Shown here: positions 11,395 to 23,528 of the stretch, in pieces
Position numbering within the stretch: the first letter of the stretch is position 1
How the letters are laid out: each line of letters starts with the position of its first letter
NCBI GenBank assembly: GCA_023159155.1
Contig: JAJNNX010000007.1
Location: 1-64,000, forward strand
Direction of reading: 5' to 3'
DNA length: 64,000 nucleotides
Source: Ustulina deusta
Taxonomy: Eukaryota; Ascomycota; Sordariomycetes; Xylariales; Xylariaceae
Notes under the pieces: generated by a model
Database searches by the model: none
What the model was told of the DNA's origin: nothing
Seen by the model: the letters and a program-made list of their open reading frames with translations, nothing else
Translations under genes and position numbers: made by a program

Positions 11395-13825
11395 ATGTTT
11401 ACCACATTCTCGGCTCAGATGAGCCCTGTCCTTCCGACAACGTCCATCACGCCTCCAAATGGAGCCAGCGGGAAGAGAAGGAAGGTCGCGCGTGCCTGCG
11501 ACTCATGCCGGCTCAATAGGATCAGATGTGAGGATGATCGCCCCTGTGAAAATTGTCGCACTAGGGGCGAGAAGTGTACAAACACGATGCCATGGGAAGC
11601 ACATTCGTTACCAGCAGCGAAACGGTATGTGTAATCCCTTAGCAGAGTGCCTGCCCATCGACGAGTTTTCAAGTCTTGATCTGTCGCGCCAGGGAATAAT
11701 GCCTTGCAGTAATAGTTGTTATCAACCCCAGCTGACGCGATATAGGGAGATAGAGCGACTTCAAGATAGACTAAGACAACTGCAGAAGCAACAGTCTGCT
11801 GCTTCATTTACCGAGAGACGAAAAAGCGCGACAACGAACGCATCACCGCCGACGCCCCCCGATTTTCCAGCCAGTGATGTTTACACGAAGCCCACCATGT
11901 TTCAGCAAAGCAACCGCCAATCTATACCTGAAGCGAACCAGACAGCACAAAGGCAAAACAGTCCTTGGGAGAGTTATAGTAATTCGCCTTCTTCGGCTAC
12001 GCCTACGCTGATTCATCTTATGGGGCACCATTCTGAATTGGACCGGCCACACTTGGGACGGGGAATGCCAACTGCAGATAGATGCAATGGGAGCCACACA
12101 ACACTCCCTCGCAACAAAGAAAGGCAATTCTTGAACTTGTTCTGGAAGGGCTACCCCTGGTTGCACCCAGTATTGGAAAAGGAAGAGATTGACCACCATC
12201 ACGACTCTCTCTGGGATGACACATCGACTGGAGAGCAGAAAACGCGTTTGCCGTCACCTCTAGTTGACCTACTCTTAGCCTTATCCATGCAATATGGCAG
12301 TGCTTTCCTCCTGCGCGATGTCTCAGATAGCACACAATGGGGTGTGAACTCGAGAAGTGGAAATGCGAGTCTGGCGGGGCAGAGCTTTTGCCATAGGTCA
12401 CATCGTCTGCAGATAGAAATGTCGCAGAATTCAACATTACAATCAGTGCAATGCTGCATCCTCTCATCTATATATCTCCTGAACGCAGGTTCGTTAGACA
12501 GGGCTTTAACGGCCCTCGCGACCGGCGTGAGAATGGCACAGATCCTGGGATTGCATGAAACTCCCCCGTTCGGGAGCACAGTTTTAAAACAAGAGCGACT
12601 CCGATCTAATATTTGGAGATTATTGATTGCGATCGATGGCTATTATGCCATACTGTTGGGCCTTCCACCACTTATACAACCGATTGCCGAGGAGAGGCTG
12701 TTGATGAACTTTTGGCAGTGCGCAATCCTCGACGAAACTAGTAATGATTATGACCGATCCTGGGAATCTTGTCAGAGCCACTTTACAAAACTGATACTCG
12801 CCGCGCAGCTGGTACACGCGTACTTCCTACGGAGGAGGGGAGAGCTCCTCCGCCAGGGTTACGGTGGTGATTTACAATCGCCGCTCATCCTAGAGTCTTT
12901 CGCAGAATCCATGACGCAAAAGCTTGAAATCATTAGGAGATGGGCAGAGAATGTTCCAGCAGCTTTGAAAACTCACAGGCCAGGCGGAGGCGGTCCTTTC
13001 TCTGTTGTCTGGGTCTCAATTCTTGACCTTGATCCTCAGGCCCCCCTTCACCTTCAACAACAACGGTTGTCTCTTGAACTTGGGTACCATCACTTAAGTC
13101 TGCTTCTCATAAGGTCATTTGTGCGCTTCATGCTTGGGCATTATCATCTCCCTCAGACGAAACAAGTGGATGCCCATTTCGTGGGTGGGCTGAAACATGC
13201 CATCTCTATTATTAGCATCATGAACCAAGCTCTTACAAACGGAGATGGTCTAACGGGTTGGCTTCTCTTCTTTAGATGTCAATGGGATGCTACATTATAC
13301 TTATTAAACTATATTACCGTCTACCCTGTTGGCCCCCTCACCGGCGACACCCGAAGATCACTTGGCACGGCTGTTGAAACATTTGCACTTATGGGGAAAT
13401 ACCTCGAAATGGCCAAGAGTGCTCAAAAGATCGTCGAAGACGTCCTTCGGCGCGATCCGGCGCATGCAAGCACAGAACTTAACGTGGTGTCCACAAATGA
13501 GCTCCTAGTCCCCGACACTGTGAACTCTGCGACCGCGGTGCCTATGCCCCCTCTCTCGTTCTTCATGGATGAGGGTAGAACTGGGCCGTGGGATGACCAT
13601 CGAAATACCCCGGCACCTACCAATGAATTCTGTCAGGGTAGTACGACGGATGCCACACAACCAAGAGCATTCGAGCCCTTATCTGTAGATACTTCTAAGA
13701 CGGCGCCTAACGCTGCGTCATTCACGGACCCATTTCTATTAGACAATGACTTGAGCTGGCGTTCATTGGCGTACCAGGACTTCGATGACATAGCCGATAT
13801 GTATTCTGTTACAGGTGATTGGTAG
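11395..13825 (+). CDS. Zn2Cys6 transcription factor, probable cluster activator (2 exons)
   Basis: It predicts a 769-aa nuclear regulator. Exons are 11395-11624 and 11746-13825, joined by a 121-bp GT-AG intron that contains an in-frame stop. The binuclear zinc cluster has cysteines at residues 35, 38, 45, 51, 54 and 61 (C-X2-C-X6-C-X5-C-X2-C-X6-C), preceded by basic GKRRK. The intron lies shortly after the cluster, and exon 2 opens with a coiled-coil linker (EIERLQDRLRQLQKQQ), the usual Gal4-type dimerisation element. A fungal-specific middle domain follows from about residue 190 (FWKGYPWLHPVLE, then SPLVDLLLALSMQYG). The start is the first in-frame ATG; Met9 is an alternative. It lies between the methyltransferase and PKS genes and converges on the PKS, so pathway-specific activation is the natural inference. 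Confidence 0.88.
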
Positions 13826-14028
13826 CTAGATACATTGTTTAGGACTCCGAGGGCATGCTGGGAGTCTCGCGCGGGCTATGAAGGCGAGCGGGAAAAAGGA
13901 CCAGGCGGTGTTATTTTTTCGATGTCACATAGATGCCAAGGTTTTCTCGTGAAAATAGAGGGATAACCGGTGGTGGCGAAATAGACAAATGTAAATAAAG
14001 CTCATACTACACAATAAAAATCTATAAT
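13826..14028. other. Convergent 3' intergenic region of regulator and PKS
   Basis: Only 203 bp separate the regulator stop from the PKS stop. The spacer must hold both 3' ends. It has an AATAAA-like signal (ACAATAAAAATC) near 14011 on the plus strand. Overlapping 3' UTRs are possible. Confidence 0.5.
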
Positions 14029-17000
14029 TTAGTCAGTGGAAGAAGCACGGGAAAACGACGCCTCCAACTCTAATGACGCCCTCTTGACGGCAATTGTAAC
14101 CGCATCTACGTTCGCCCTATCAAAGACACAAAAGTGGTCTCCTGGAATATCTTCCCATCGAACCTTTGACCGAGATACTTTCTCCCAATCTTCCACTCCT
14201 GTCAGGGGATCAGATCGGTCCTGTACCCAGACATCGGTAATAACATCCGGATCTGTCGGGTACCTCCAACCGTCACGGGACCTGAGTAGGTAAATATTGG
14301 GCACAGAAAGTTCATCAACCGCTTGGGGAGAAAAGCCACCAATCAGACGTGCACATGCTGCAAAACTCCGGCGTGTCAAAGCTTGAATCGCCTTACCGGC
14401 TTCGGTGCCGGGCAGCCGGCCCTGCTGTACCACAGCATCTATAAGGCGTGATGAAAGAGGCTGGTGATTAATTGGGGGAGGGGAATCAATCAGGATGGTC
14501 CCAACAACTGCATGCCCCAGTCGCTTCAGGCGCCGAGCTACCTCGAAAGCCACGACACCCCCGAAAGACCAGCCCCCTAGGAGGTAGGGGCCCTGGGTAG
14601 CAGATGTAATGATGCGATGATACTCGTCAACCATATCGCTCATCTTAGCCCAAGAAGCAAATGGGTCGAGGAATTTTGGATCGTGCAGAGCATAGACCGG
14701 TCGATCCAGAGAACCGAGGCGGCGATAATGCGTACAGACACCACTGCCATCATGAATAAGGAAAAGAGGGACAGGGGGCGTGTTGTGAGGACGGGAAAAC
14801 AGGGAGGGGAAGCTTTGGATAACCTCGGGTTGTTGTTCAAGTTTAAGGATTCGAGTTACTTTCACTATAGTGTCGGGGCTTAGAAGGGTCTCAATGCTGG
14901 GCGAAGGCGAATGAGATGCAATAGGCGTTGAAATGGCCGTAGGGCCCGTTGAATCAAACGAAGGTATAATGTCCATAACAGAGGTTGGGGGAGTAGCAGG
15001 GCTGTTCTCGATGCGTTGTAATAGCCGCCAGTCTTTGGAAACCTACAAGGAGGCAGAAGTATGAGCAACCGGCTAGACAGTTATAGGCGTGGCTGCGGAA
15101 GCCTACACAAAGTATACAAAGGGTTTTTGCTGCCTGTCACATCTCGTAGAAGGCACCTACCAGTTTTTCAACATCGCCGACTGTGAGGCATTCTGCTAGC
15201 TCGGCAGTTGAGACATTGACACGCTCATTGATCTTCGAAAGGCTAGATTCTAGCTCGAAAACCATTAGTGAGTCTATCCCGAGCGCTGAAAGCTCGGAAC
15301 TCGACGTAATGCTGTTGACGTCTCCGCTACATGTTTCTGCAATGACTGCGCGTGTGAGTTGCTGAATATCGGGCAAGTCGCTGTTAGAACTAGTGTCGCT
15401 TGTGGCCGTTTCGCTGACTAGGCTGGGAGGAGTGTCCAAAATCTGTTGTCCGGAGGATAGATTTTCAATGTCTCTAATAGTTTCGCAATCGGGGAGACTG
15501 CTGAAATCCAGCTTTGGAAATGCCGACAGAAGCTGGGCTTCTAATTCGATCTGCAGAAGAGAGTCGAAACCAAGTTCTTTGAGTGTCACATTGTCTGAGG
15601 GAAGCGCCTTAACATCCATACCACAGGCCTCAGCGACAAGTTTCCTGACGGTGTTGCTGGCATCCGTAGCCTGGTTGGCTGTAGACGGAGATGCTATTAT
15701 TCGCGAGAGGTTAGGGGGCGTCAATTTCTGGACTGCCGATATCGCGCTTCTAATTGAAGTTGAGGAGACGCCCTGTGCTTTCTTTGACTGCATGCTGAAA
15801 GCCCTGCTGATCCCGTTGAGCTTTGCTCGTTGGAATACCATTCCCTTGAACACAGCCATGATGCCATTATTATCAGCTGCTTTCGCATCAGCGACGATGA
15901 CAGACTGGTCAGGCAAGGTGACCAAGCTACAGTAAACATCAAAAGATGCTCCTGGAACGGTGGGCTCCCGAAGAACCAGGGCAGAAGAGACCTCTTTGCA
16001 TATCCCAACCTCATCAGGTTCCACCGATAGGTTCGCTACAAATCCAGCTACGTGTAGTAATACATCCATGAATATTGAGTTCGTCTCCCCTTGAGTACGT
16101 GGCAGGCCGTCAAATTTGCATCGTGCATATGCTTCGTCATACTCTGGGCTTATCCGTATGGATTGAACTTGCTGATAAATTTCGGAATATGTTACGACAC
16201 GGGTGAATACGTGATTATACATGGCCTTGGTTGAGAACGTCTCCATGATGATACTCGGCTCAGGCTGGATGAAACGACGAAGCTGGCGTTCAAGAACGCG
16301 CCCAATGCGAATAGCCTTATCCACTGTTGGCTTCCTGGGTTTGCGTTTAAGATGGCCATTACAGTGCGAGACACTACGGAGGTCTGGGTCAGTGCCCTCG
16401 ATGTATGAGGATACGAGAAACTTGTATCCTCCTTGCTTGTCGGGAGAAAGGTGAATTCGGATTCGGCTATACGAATTCGCCGTGTACAGTAAAGGCGCAA
16501 CGTAAGACACACTTGTAAGGGACCAGGCACAATCGGTCTCCGAATGTGACTCTACTCGCCGTACAGCCGACAAGGCCATCTGGTGGTACACTGACGCTGG
16601 GCAAAGTGCATGGTCACAGACAATATGTCCTGTAATAAGATCTTGCAGCGATTGCACTGACGTTTCGTAGATGGCAGAAAATTGATTAGCTTTAGATGGC
16701 ACCTGAACTGTCCGACCGAGGAAGATATCTGTAGAAACCACAGCTGGCCCTTCAGATGCAGGCTCCACGACAGGCTCGTGAGGATAAGCTACCACGAACT
16801 CAGACTGCTGGAATGGCAGAACCGGGAGATCTACGAGTTTGGGACTCTCGCTGAAGGCAAAAGCCTGGCGCCAATTGACCGATGATGACTTCAAATAGAA
16901 GTGGCTCAAGAGCTGCGATAATGTCGAGGATGGCGACACTCCCTTTCGCAGACAGGGGAGTAGTCTAGGCTTGGCGTGAGGAGCTTGAGAAGCAACCATC

Positions 17001-20000
17001 GGGAGCAGTGAAGCATGTGGCCCAACTTCAACCCAATATGCTGTAGTCACCTCCGAGAAAGTGCTCAAGAAATTGGCTAATCCCTGTTGAAAAGCAACTG
17101 TTTGGCGCGAATGGAGGGCAAAATAGTCTGCGGCGAAAACGTTATCCCCCGCCGGGATGGTCCTCCCAACGACATTGGAAATCACGGGGATTGTTGGTTT
17201 TCCAAGTCGTAGCGTGCCTGCATATTTTGTCAAGGCGTCGAGGATTGGGTCCATAGCCTCAGTATGATATGCCAATGGAACGTCGAGGAATTTGCTCTTA
17301 GTGCCGTCGTGGGTGGTGACATACTCTTTAAATGCTTGGAGTGATGCGACAGGGCCACCGATGACACAATCACTAGGACTGTTGTCGCATGAAATGGACA
17401 ATGATCGGAAGCACTCGTCAGTTTCAAAGATGGCCTGGGCATCGGAGGCTCCCATATTTACAGCCAACATCGACGTGGCGCCCACCTCACAGTGGTTTAT
17501 CATTAGCTGGGCCCGATAGGCGACAAGAAGCGTACCGCTGTCCACGTCTAATACACCAGCTGTGACTAGAGCCGCATATTCTCCAAGACTAAGATGATGA
17601 CGTCAGCGAGGAAAATGAATGATCCAACGTAGTTACTAGAGAAAGAGAATTCATCGTACCTATGGCCTATCACCGCCTGCGGGAGAATATTCCATGACAT
17701 GAGTAGCTGACTGAGCGCAACCTCTAATGCAAATATGGCGGACTGGAACGCCTGCAGTTGTACCAGATCTTTCGGGTCAGGCGATGTCGCCTCTTCCGAC
17801 TGTATGATGTCTAAACACCCTGGAAAGCCATTTAATCTGAGAATTCGGTCACACCGATGAATCGTGTCTGAGAATAGGGGATAGATTGACAGAAGTTGAC
17901 GACCCATTCCAAGATACTATGTTAGATATGTTAGCTACCGAGTGATAGTTATTCTGAAACGATAATTTTACCTGGCTTCCTTGTCCAGAAAAGACAAAAA
18001 TTACTGGGGGATCAGTGCTCTTTGACATCTCCAGGCGACTGACCTCAGCGCTCTCGAGGTTTCGGGTGAGCTCTGACATGGTAGTGGCCGTAACTGACAT
18101 TCGGTAGTCATAGAGTTGTCGTCGCGCCGTTGCAGTATAGCAGATGTCTCTTAATGAATTGGATTCCGGGAGGGCTCCGACCAGAAGAGCGATTAAATCT
18201 TGTCGAAGTTTTTCAAGACCTTTGCTGTTCTTTGCGGATAGGCCGAAAACATAACTCTGAAAGCCTTCCCTACCATTCTCCCTGGTGAGATGAGGGGCAT
18301 ACTCTTGCAGTATCATAGCAGCGTTAGATCCTGCTGCTCCGAAGTTGTTAATAAGCGCCAACTTGGGCACTTTGTTTAGTTGGAGCCATTGGGTGGCGAT
18401 ACGATCAATTACCGCTCCGTCGGTGCCCAGCTGCTGAATCTTTGGGTTCAGAGTAGAGAGTGAGATTTGCGGTGGTATCATTGCATGTTTCATCATAAGA
18501 ACCACCTTGGCTAGAGCCGCAACACCTGACGCAGCCTCACAATGGCCGACATTCGCCTTTATGGAGGTGAAGTGCACGATGTTTTGTGGATCGCGCCCAC
18601 TACATACTGCACGTCGTAGACTCGTGACTTCGTTGGGATCTCCAGCTTGAGTCCTGTACGAAATATTTAGCATAGTGTTTCCATTTTAGTTTCTTTGAGC
18701 GCAGACGAAGATGATGTAATTAGAGTTAGCGGTACTTACCCTGTACCATGTGTCTCCACCACGGTAATCTACAAGACATATTAATAACCCGAAGCTCATG
18801 TATTGTTCCGAAATGCATACCTGATGAGGGTTGATCCTCGTTTTTGCTAAAAGTTTCTCGAATAGCTGTTCTTGGGTTGGCGCATGAGGATGCGTAATGG
18901 AGTGAGCATTGCCGCTTTGGTTTACTTCGATGCCTTTGATAATACCATGGATACGGTCACCTTCGGCGAGCGCATCTCGCATGGTCTTAATAATGAATAC
19001 TCCACAGCCCTCCGAACGAGAGTAGCCGTCGGCTGAGGCATCAAAGGCTTTACATTGACCTGTAGGGCTGAGAAAATGTGCGCGATCCAGGCCGAGATAC
19101 ATCTGAACGAAATTAGCACGTCATGGAGGAAATTATAGCTTAAGCCAAAATACCAACATCTGGACTTGTGATGACATTGACTCCACCAACCAGAGCGGCT
19201 CGGCAGTCACCGGCTGCCAAGGCCCGGGCAGCCTGATGCATAGCTACCATGGATGAAGAACATGCGGTATCAAGCGTCATGCAAGGGCCGCTCCAGCCGA
19301 AGTAGTATGATATTCGCCCGCTCTGAAACGCCCGCAGGGTTCCTGTAGAAAACAATTAGATAATGCCGAGCCATGAAAATGGGTACTGATCTTACCTGGG
19401 CTGTAATAGACGTCAATATTTGATCTTAGGTTATTGACATAGTCTAGAGTAGCGTTTCCAACAAAGCAGGCAAAAGTATCGCGGGCAAACGATGGCGTTG
19501 AATCTGGAACATAACCTGCATTCTCAAGCGCACGGTACGCGGTTTGGAGTAAGACCCGCTGCTGAGGGTCAATCGACTTGGCCTCACGTGGGGAGATATC
19601 AAATAACTCGTTATCGAAGAGGAATGGGTTTCTTAGAAAGTTACCATAACGAGTGCCCATCGAGCGCTTGGCCTTGCTGCCATCCTTGTTCTCTTTAAGA
19701 TAAAAATCGTCAACGTAGAATCTCGATGGCGGAATCTGAAAGCGATGCAACGTTAATGATGCCTTTTGGTTATGATGAAACCGTAGGGGATACAGACCTC
19801 TGAGCACGAATTCACGCCATTGAGAAGATTCTCCCATAACTCAGCGGCATCCTGAGCATCTGGAAGCTCGACGGCTAAACCGACGATGGCGATATCATCC
19901 AAACCCACTAGAGATGTGTCTTTTGTGTCATTTCTAGACACGCCAGCAGCGGATACATCACGAATCTCAACAAACTTGGGTATGGGATCTGAAAACCTCG

Positions 20001-21229
20001 AAATGCCATAGCCAGGGCCAAAGTTTAGGATTCTGCACGGCGCTGAAGTGTTTTGGTGTATAAGACTCAAAACTGAGTTTTGCACCTGCACCCAGTCCAC
20101 GGGCTCTAGCAGCATCATTTCTAGCAGGAGGATGACCAACTGCCTAAGTGTATGTCTTGTGGTAGCATCCTTGGGGAAGATCAAAGGAGCTCCTGTCGTC
20201 GTGGAGAAGAGTGGCACATTAGATGTAATGATCATGTCCAGCCTGGGAGAAATCTCACGTTCTATATCACCAAGCGTCTGCTGGAATACAGAATTGAGCT
20301 TCTCTCGATGGTGATACAGAGTGAGAACGTTTGTCGGGCGCGTTTTGCATTGCGGAGGGAGATTGTTGGACACGAATGTTGCAAGGTGATCCCCTCTTCC
20401 ACTTAGTGTAATACATGATGGCGAGTTCTTCGCACTGACATAAACTAGTGCATCGCTCACCTAAAAACACATCAGTCTGAGAAAATGATGTTCTTCAAGC
20501 CCATTGAATAAATGGAAAACAAATACTAATGATAGAATTAGTCTCGTGGGCACTCACCGGTCTGGAGCCAACGTCGATTAAGCCGGAAATGGTCTCTTCG
20601 GATAATTTATCAACCACAATACCCCATGGGAGCCCGGGAGCGCATCCACTCTGACTTATCGCATTCCTTCTGTACAAATCCGAGTTCATACCAACCCAGA
20701 AGGCCACAAGGAACAAGTCTTGCACACGCTGGAGCAAGCCGATTATGCTCGTTGTTGTGGAAATAGCTGCGGCGGGCAAAAGGCCGGTGCAGAAACCGGC
20801 GACTCCCCGTACATCTAGAGTTTGGTAACCGTGGCTAACATATCGTAGAATCTGCACCAGATAGATTGTCGTGTGTTGTATTACAACATTCTGGTAATAT
20901 CTTGGATGTGGCTGCAGCAGCGTTTCTGGTTTTAGGAAGTCGTCTAAATTGATAGCCTTAGCTGAAAGGTGGCCTCGGTGTGTAGCCTCGGCGATCTGTG
21001 TGCGGAAAATAGCATGACATTCCTGTAGAATTATCTGCGATTCTGGTAGTGCTGCATCTCGGATTGCTCGTTCCGAGGTGTTGCGCGTGAAGAGTGTGTC
21101 TGAGCCTAGCCCGGCAAACACTGGTATGTGGTACATTTTGAAGAGTTGTCTTAGAGCCCGCAAGTCTTGTTCCTGTTGAAGGTTATCGGAGGGCCTTGAG
21201 TTTAAAAGTAAGAAACTCTTCAGAGTCAT
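14029..21229 (-). CDS. Non-reducing polyketide synthase, SAT-KS-MAT-PT-ACP-ACP-TE (10 exons)
   Basis: The model is a 2183-aa iterative aromatic PKS. Exons, all GT-AG and in frame: 21229-20558, 20460-19798, 19735-19396, 19342-19158, 19102-18821, 18768-18740, 18653-17972, 17916-17660, 17588-15161, 15042-14029. Domains: SAT about 1-350 with GFCTG nucleophile Cys147; KS about 410-840 with Cys586 (DTACSSS), His721 (ETHGTGT) and His761; MAT about 940-1250 with Ser1037 (GHSLGEY); product template about 1330-1640 with His1358 and Asp1545; ACPs with phosphopantetheine serines 1713 (GFDSLL) and 1810 (GIDSLM); TE about 1935-2175 with Ser2005 (GGWSFGG), Asp2032 and His2149. All catalytic residues are present. 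No ER, KR or DH is seen. The start is the first ATG; the stop follows RASSTD. It shares a 661-bp divergent promoter with the monooxygenase. Expected role: build and release a cyclised aromatic polyketide. Chain length and product are not deducible. Confidence 0.93.
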
Positions 21230-21890
21230 CAAGTATTATTCCATAGGCATCGCGAATCTTCGTCTTTACAAATCGTGGTCGCTTTCCGACAAGTCCTACT
21301 CGCTTCCCGACATAACTGAGCGGCATTCTTCAATATTACTACATACATAATGGTTTTAGTGAAAAGGGGGTTTTATGACAGAAAGATGTCCCAAAGGAGA
21401 GATATCAAACTTGGTTTGATAAAACCAGTTTAGAAAAAATTTATATACATCATTTGCTCCTTGTGGCAGGTCTAGAGTGGAGCCCAAGTCTCAAATGATG
21501 TTTCCCCCTTTTGGCAACAATTGATTCCTGAAAGCGGGCATACGACCCACACCTATCCGCTCCTTTCAAATACAGAACGATGTTAGACTACACCGTAACG
21601 TGTTTCGTCTAGATTTGAAAACCTGAACACATAAATTGTGACGATATGACAAAGCAGAAAACCCGGAGTCTCCACTGCTGCGGCAGAAGACTCCTGGGTA
21701 TCATATCGTTCTAGTCACAGTCCCACATTGCAAGCAACCGAGGCGGACAGGGATCTTGGTTTATACTAGAAAGAAGACGAGCGCACTCGCGGTAACGTTT
21801 CCTGCATCCTCCTGCAAGGTGACTTTGTTGTCTTACTGTATGCATTTGGAGCTGACCCGGAATCGAAGCACATAATCTATTATCTCAGCA
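21230..21890. promoter_or_regulatory. Bidirectional promoter region between PKS and monooxygenase
   Basis: The two start codons are divergent and 661 bp apart, so this segment probably drives both genes. It contains an imperfect palindrome at 21637-21719. It also has an everted CGG-type pair, CCGAGGCGG, at 21738-21746, the kind of triplet pair some Zn2Cys6 proteins bind. No site has been shown to bind the regulator at 11395. Confidence 0.55.
21637..21719. repeat. Imperfect inverted repeat in the PKS/monooxygenase promoter
   Basis: The left arm reads TGTGAC, GATATGA, then ACCCGGAGTCT. The right arm read in reverse gives TGTGAC, then GATATGA, then ACCCAGGAGTCT. Small unmatched insertions separate the blocks. 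It may be a regulatory element or a folded structure. Confidence 0.65.
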
Positions 21891-23528
21891 ATGGCAGTTA
21901 CAGCAGTGCAAGATGGTATCGGTAACACCAGATACCAGTTGCGTTTAATCGTTATTGGCGCTGGTCTGGCGGGACTAGCTGCTGCGATCAGCACTCGGCT
22001 CGAAGGCCATCGCGTCACATTATTAGAGAAGGCCCCTGTGCTAGAAGAGGTTGGCGCTGGGTTACAGGTGACTCCCAACGCAACCCGCCTTTTTCGTCAT
22101 TGGGGAGTTTTTGATGAGCTGAGGAGCAAGGCCGCGACCCCATCGTATCTCGCTGTCCGACGGTATGACGGAACCCAACTGTTAGCTTATGAGGACCACT
22201 TCCAGGAAAAGATGCTCCAGAGATATGGAGCTCCATTTTGGGACATCCATCGGGCTGATTTGCAAGCGGCTCTTGTGCGTCGCGCCAGGGCCTTGGGTGT
22301 TGATCTCGAGGTTGGCTGCGAAGTTGAGGATGTTAATTTCGGCCAAGCAATTGTCACCGCGCAAGATGGGAGGAAGTTCCGTGGCGATGTAATCCTTGGT
22401 GCAGATGGTCTATGGTCACGGACAAGAAATCTCATGCTGCAGCGAGAAGTTCCGCCTCAGCCAACTGGGGACTTAGCTTACAGGATCATATTGGATCTCG
22501 AGGACATCAAAGACCCGGAACTAAGGCGGCTCGTATCAAACCCTTCTGTCAATTTCTGGATAGGCCCAAATTCCCACGCAGTCGGGTACTCAGTGAGGCA
22601 AGGTCTCACATACAATCTTGTGCTCCTACGGCCAGATGATTTGCCAGTGGATATAAGCCGTGCTGCAGCGGACGTTGAGGAAATGCGAAAACTGTTCCAG
22701 CATTGGGATCCAACGTAAGTAGATATCGTATCATGAGAAGCTTTCGTCGTGGTTTTAGCTAACATTAGATTTCAGCCTTACTAAGCTACTCGACTGCGTG
22801 AACAAGGTAGATAAATGGCGGTTAATGCATCGTAAGTCCAGTAACATTTTATTTGAAGCTCTGGAACAGGGAAATTTTTGACTAATATCGTGCGGTTGAT
22901 AGTCTCTCCCCTCACGAATTGGAGTCACGCAGAGGGAAAATTCGTCATGGTGTAAGTTTTTGTCTTATTCCTATTCTCAAATTCAGCGAACTAACAACGC
23001 TATTCCTGTCTTCAGCGGCGATGCTTGCCATCCGATGCTTCCATACCTTGCACAGGGAGCGAACTCTTCCCTAGAGGATGGTGCTGTTCTGGGCCGTTTG
23101 CTTGGATATGTAACTAGCCCCAGCGAAATTGCTCCAGCTTTGGAGTTGTACGAGAAAGTCCGAAAGACTCGAGGTGAGGGTATTGCCAAAGAAACCTTCA
23201 ATCAGGTCAGTTAATATCCTTAAACCCTCTATTCGCTATACGAAACCAGGTTATCATGGGCTTACAAGAACATAGAGGAAAGCATTCCACCTCGAGGATG
23301 GTCCTTTGCAGGAGGCGAGGGACAAATTTTTCTTAGATTGTCTTGGAAAAGAGCCACAACCGCCTTTTCCAAGCCGCTGGTAAGCGCACCTAGCGTATGT
23401 ACTCGAATCAAGTACCTGGAAAGACTAATGTTTCTAATAGGACATGTCCTATAATGCAACCATGGGTATACGGTTACGACGCTTTAGCCGAAGCAGACAA
23501 TGCAAGCCGAGACCACGACGTAAAATAG
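21891..23528 (+). CDS. FAD-dependent aromatic monooxygenase of the polyketide cluster (6 exons)
   Basis: It predicts a 436-aa class A flavoprotein monooxygenase of the salicylate-hydroxylase-like FAD_binding_3 type. It would use NAD(P)H and oxygen to hydroxylate an aromatic substrate. Exons are 21891-22714, 22776-22831, 22903-22951, 23016-23205, 23276-23379 and 23441-23528; all junctions are GT-AG and in frame. The FAD Rossmann motif GAGLAG is at 23-28, the DG motif (GADGLWSRTR) around 172-173, and the GD motif (GDACHP) around 311-316. No signal peptide or membrane anchor is evident, so it is probably cytosolic. It is divergent from the PKS. Similar enzymes oxidise PKS products in bikaverin- and cercosporin-type pathways, so tailoring is likely. 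Regiochemistry cannot be predicted. Confidence 0.9.

Noticed and set aside
21230..21232. TTG as PKS start one codon upstream of ATG 21229
   Set aside because: The TTG codon is not a likely nuclear start in fungi; the adjacent ATG suffices.
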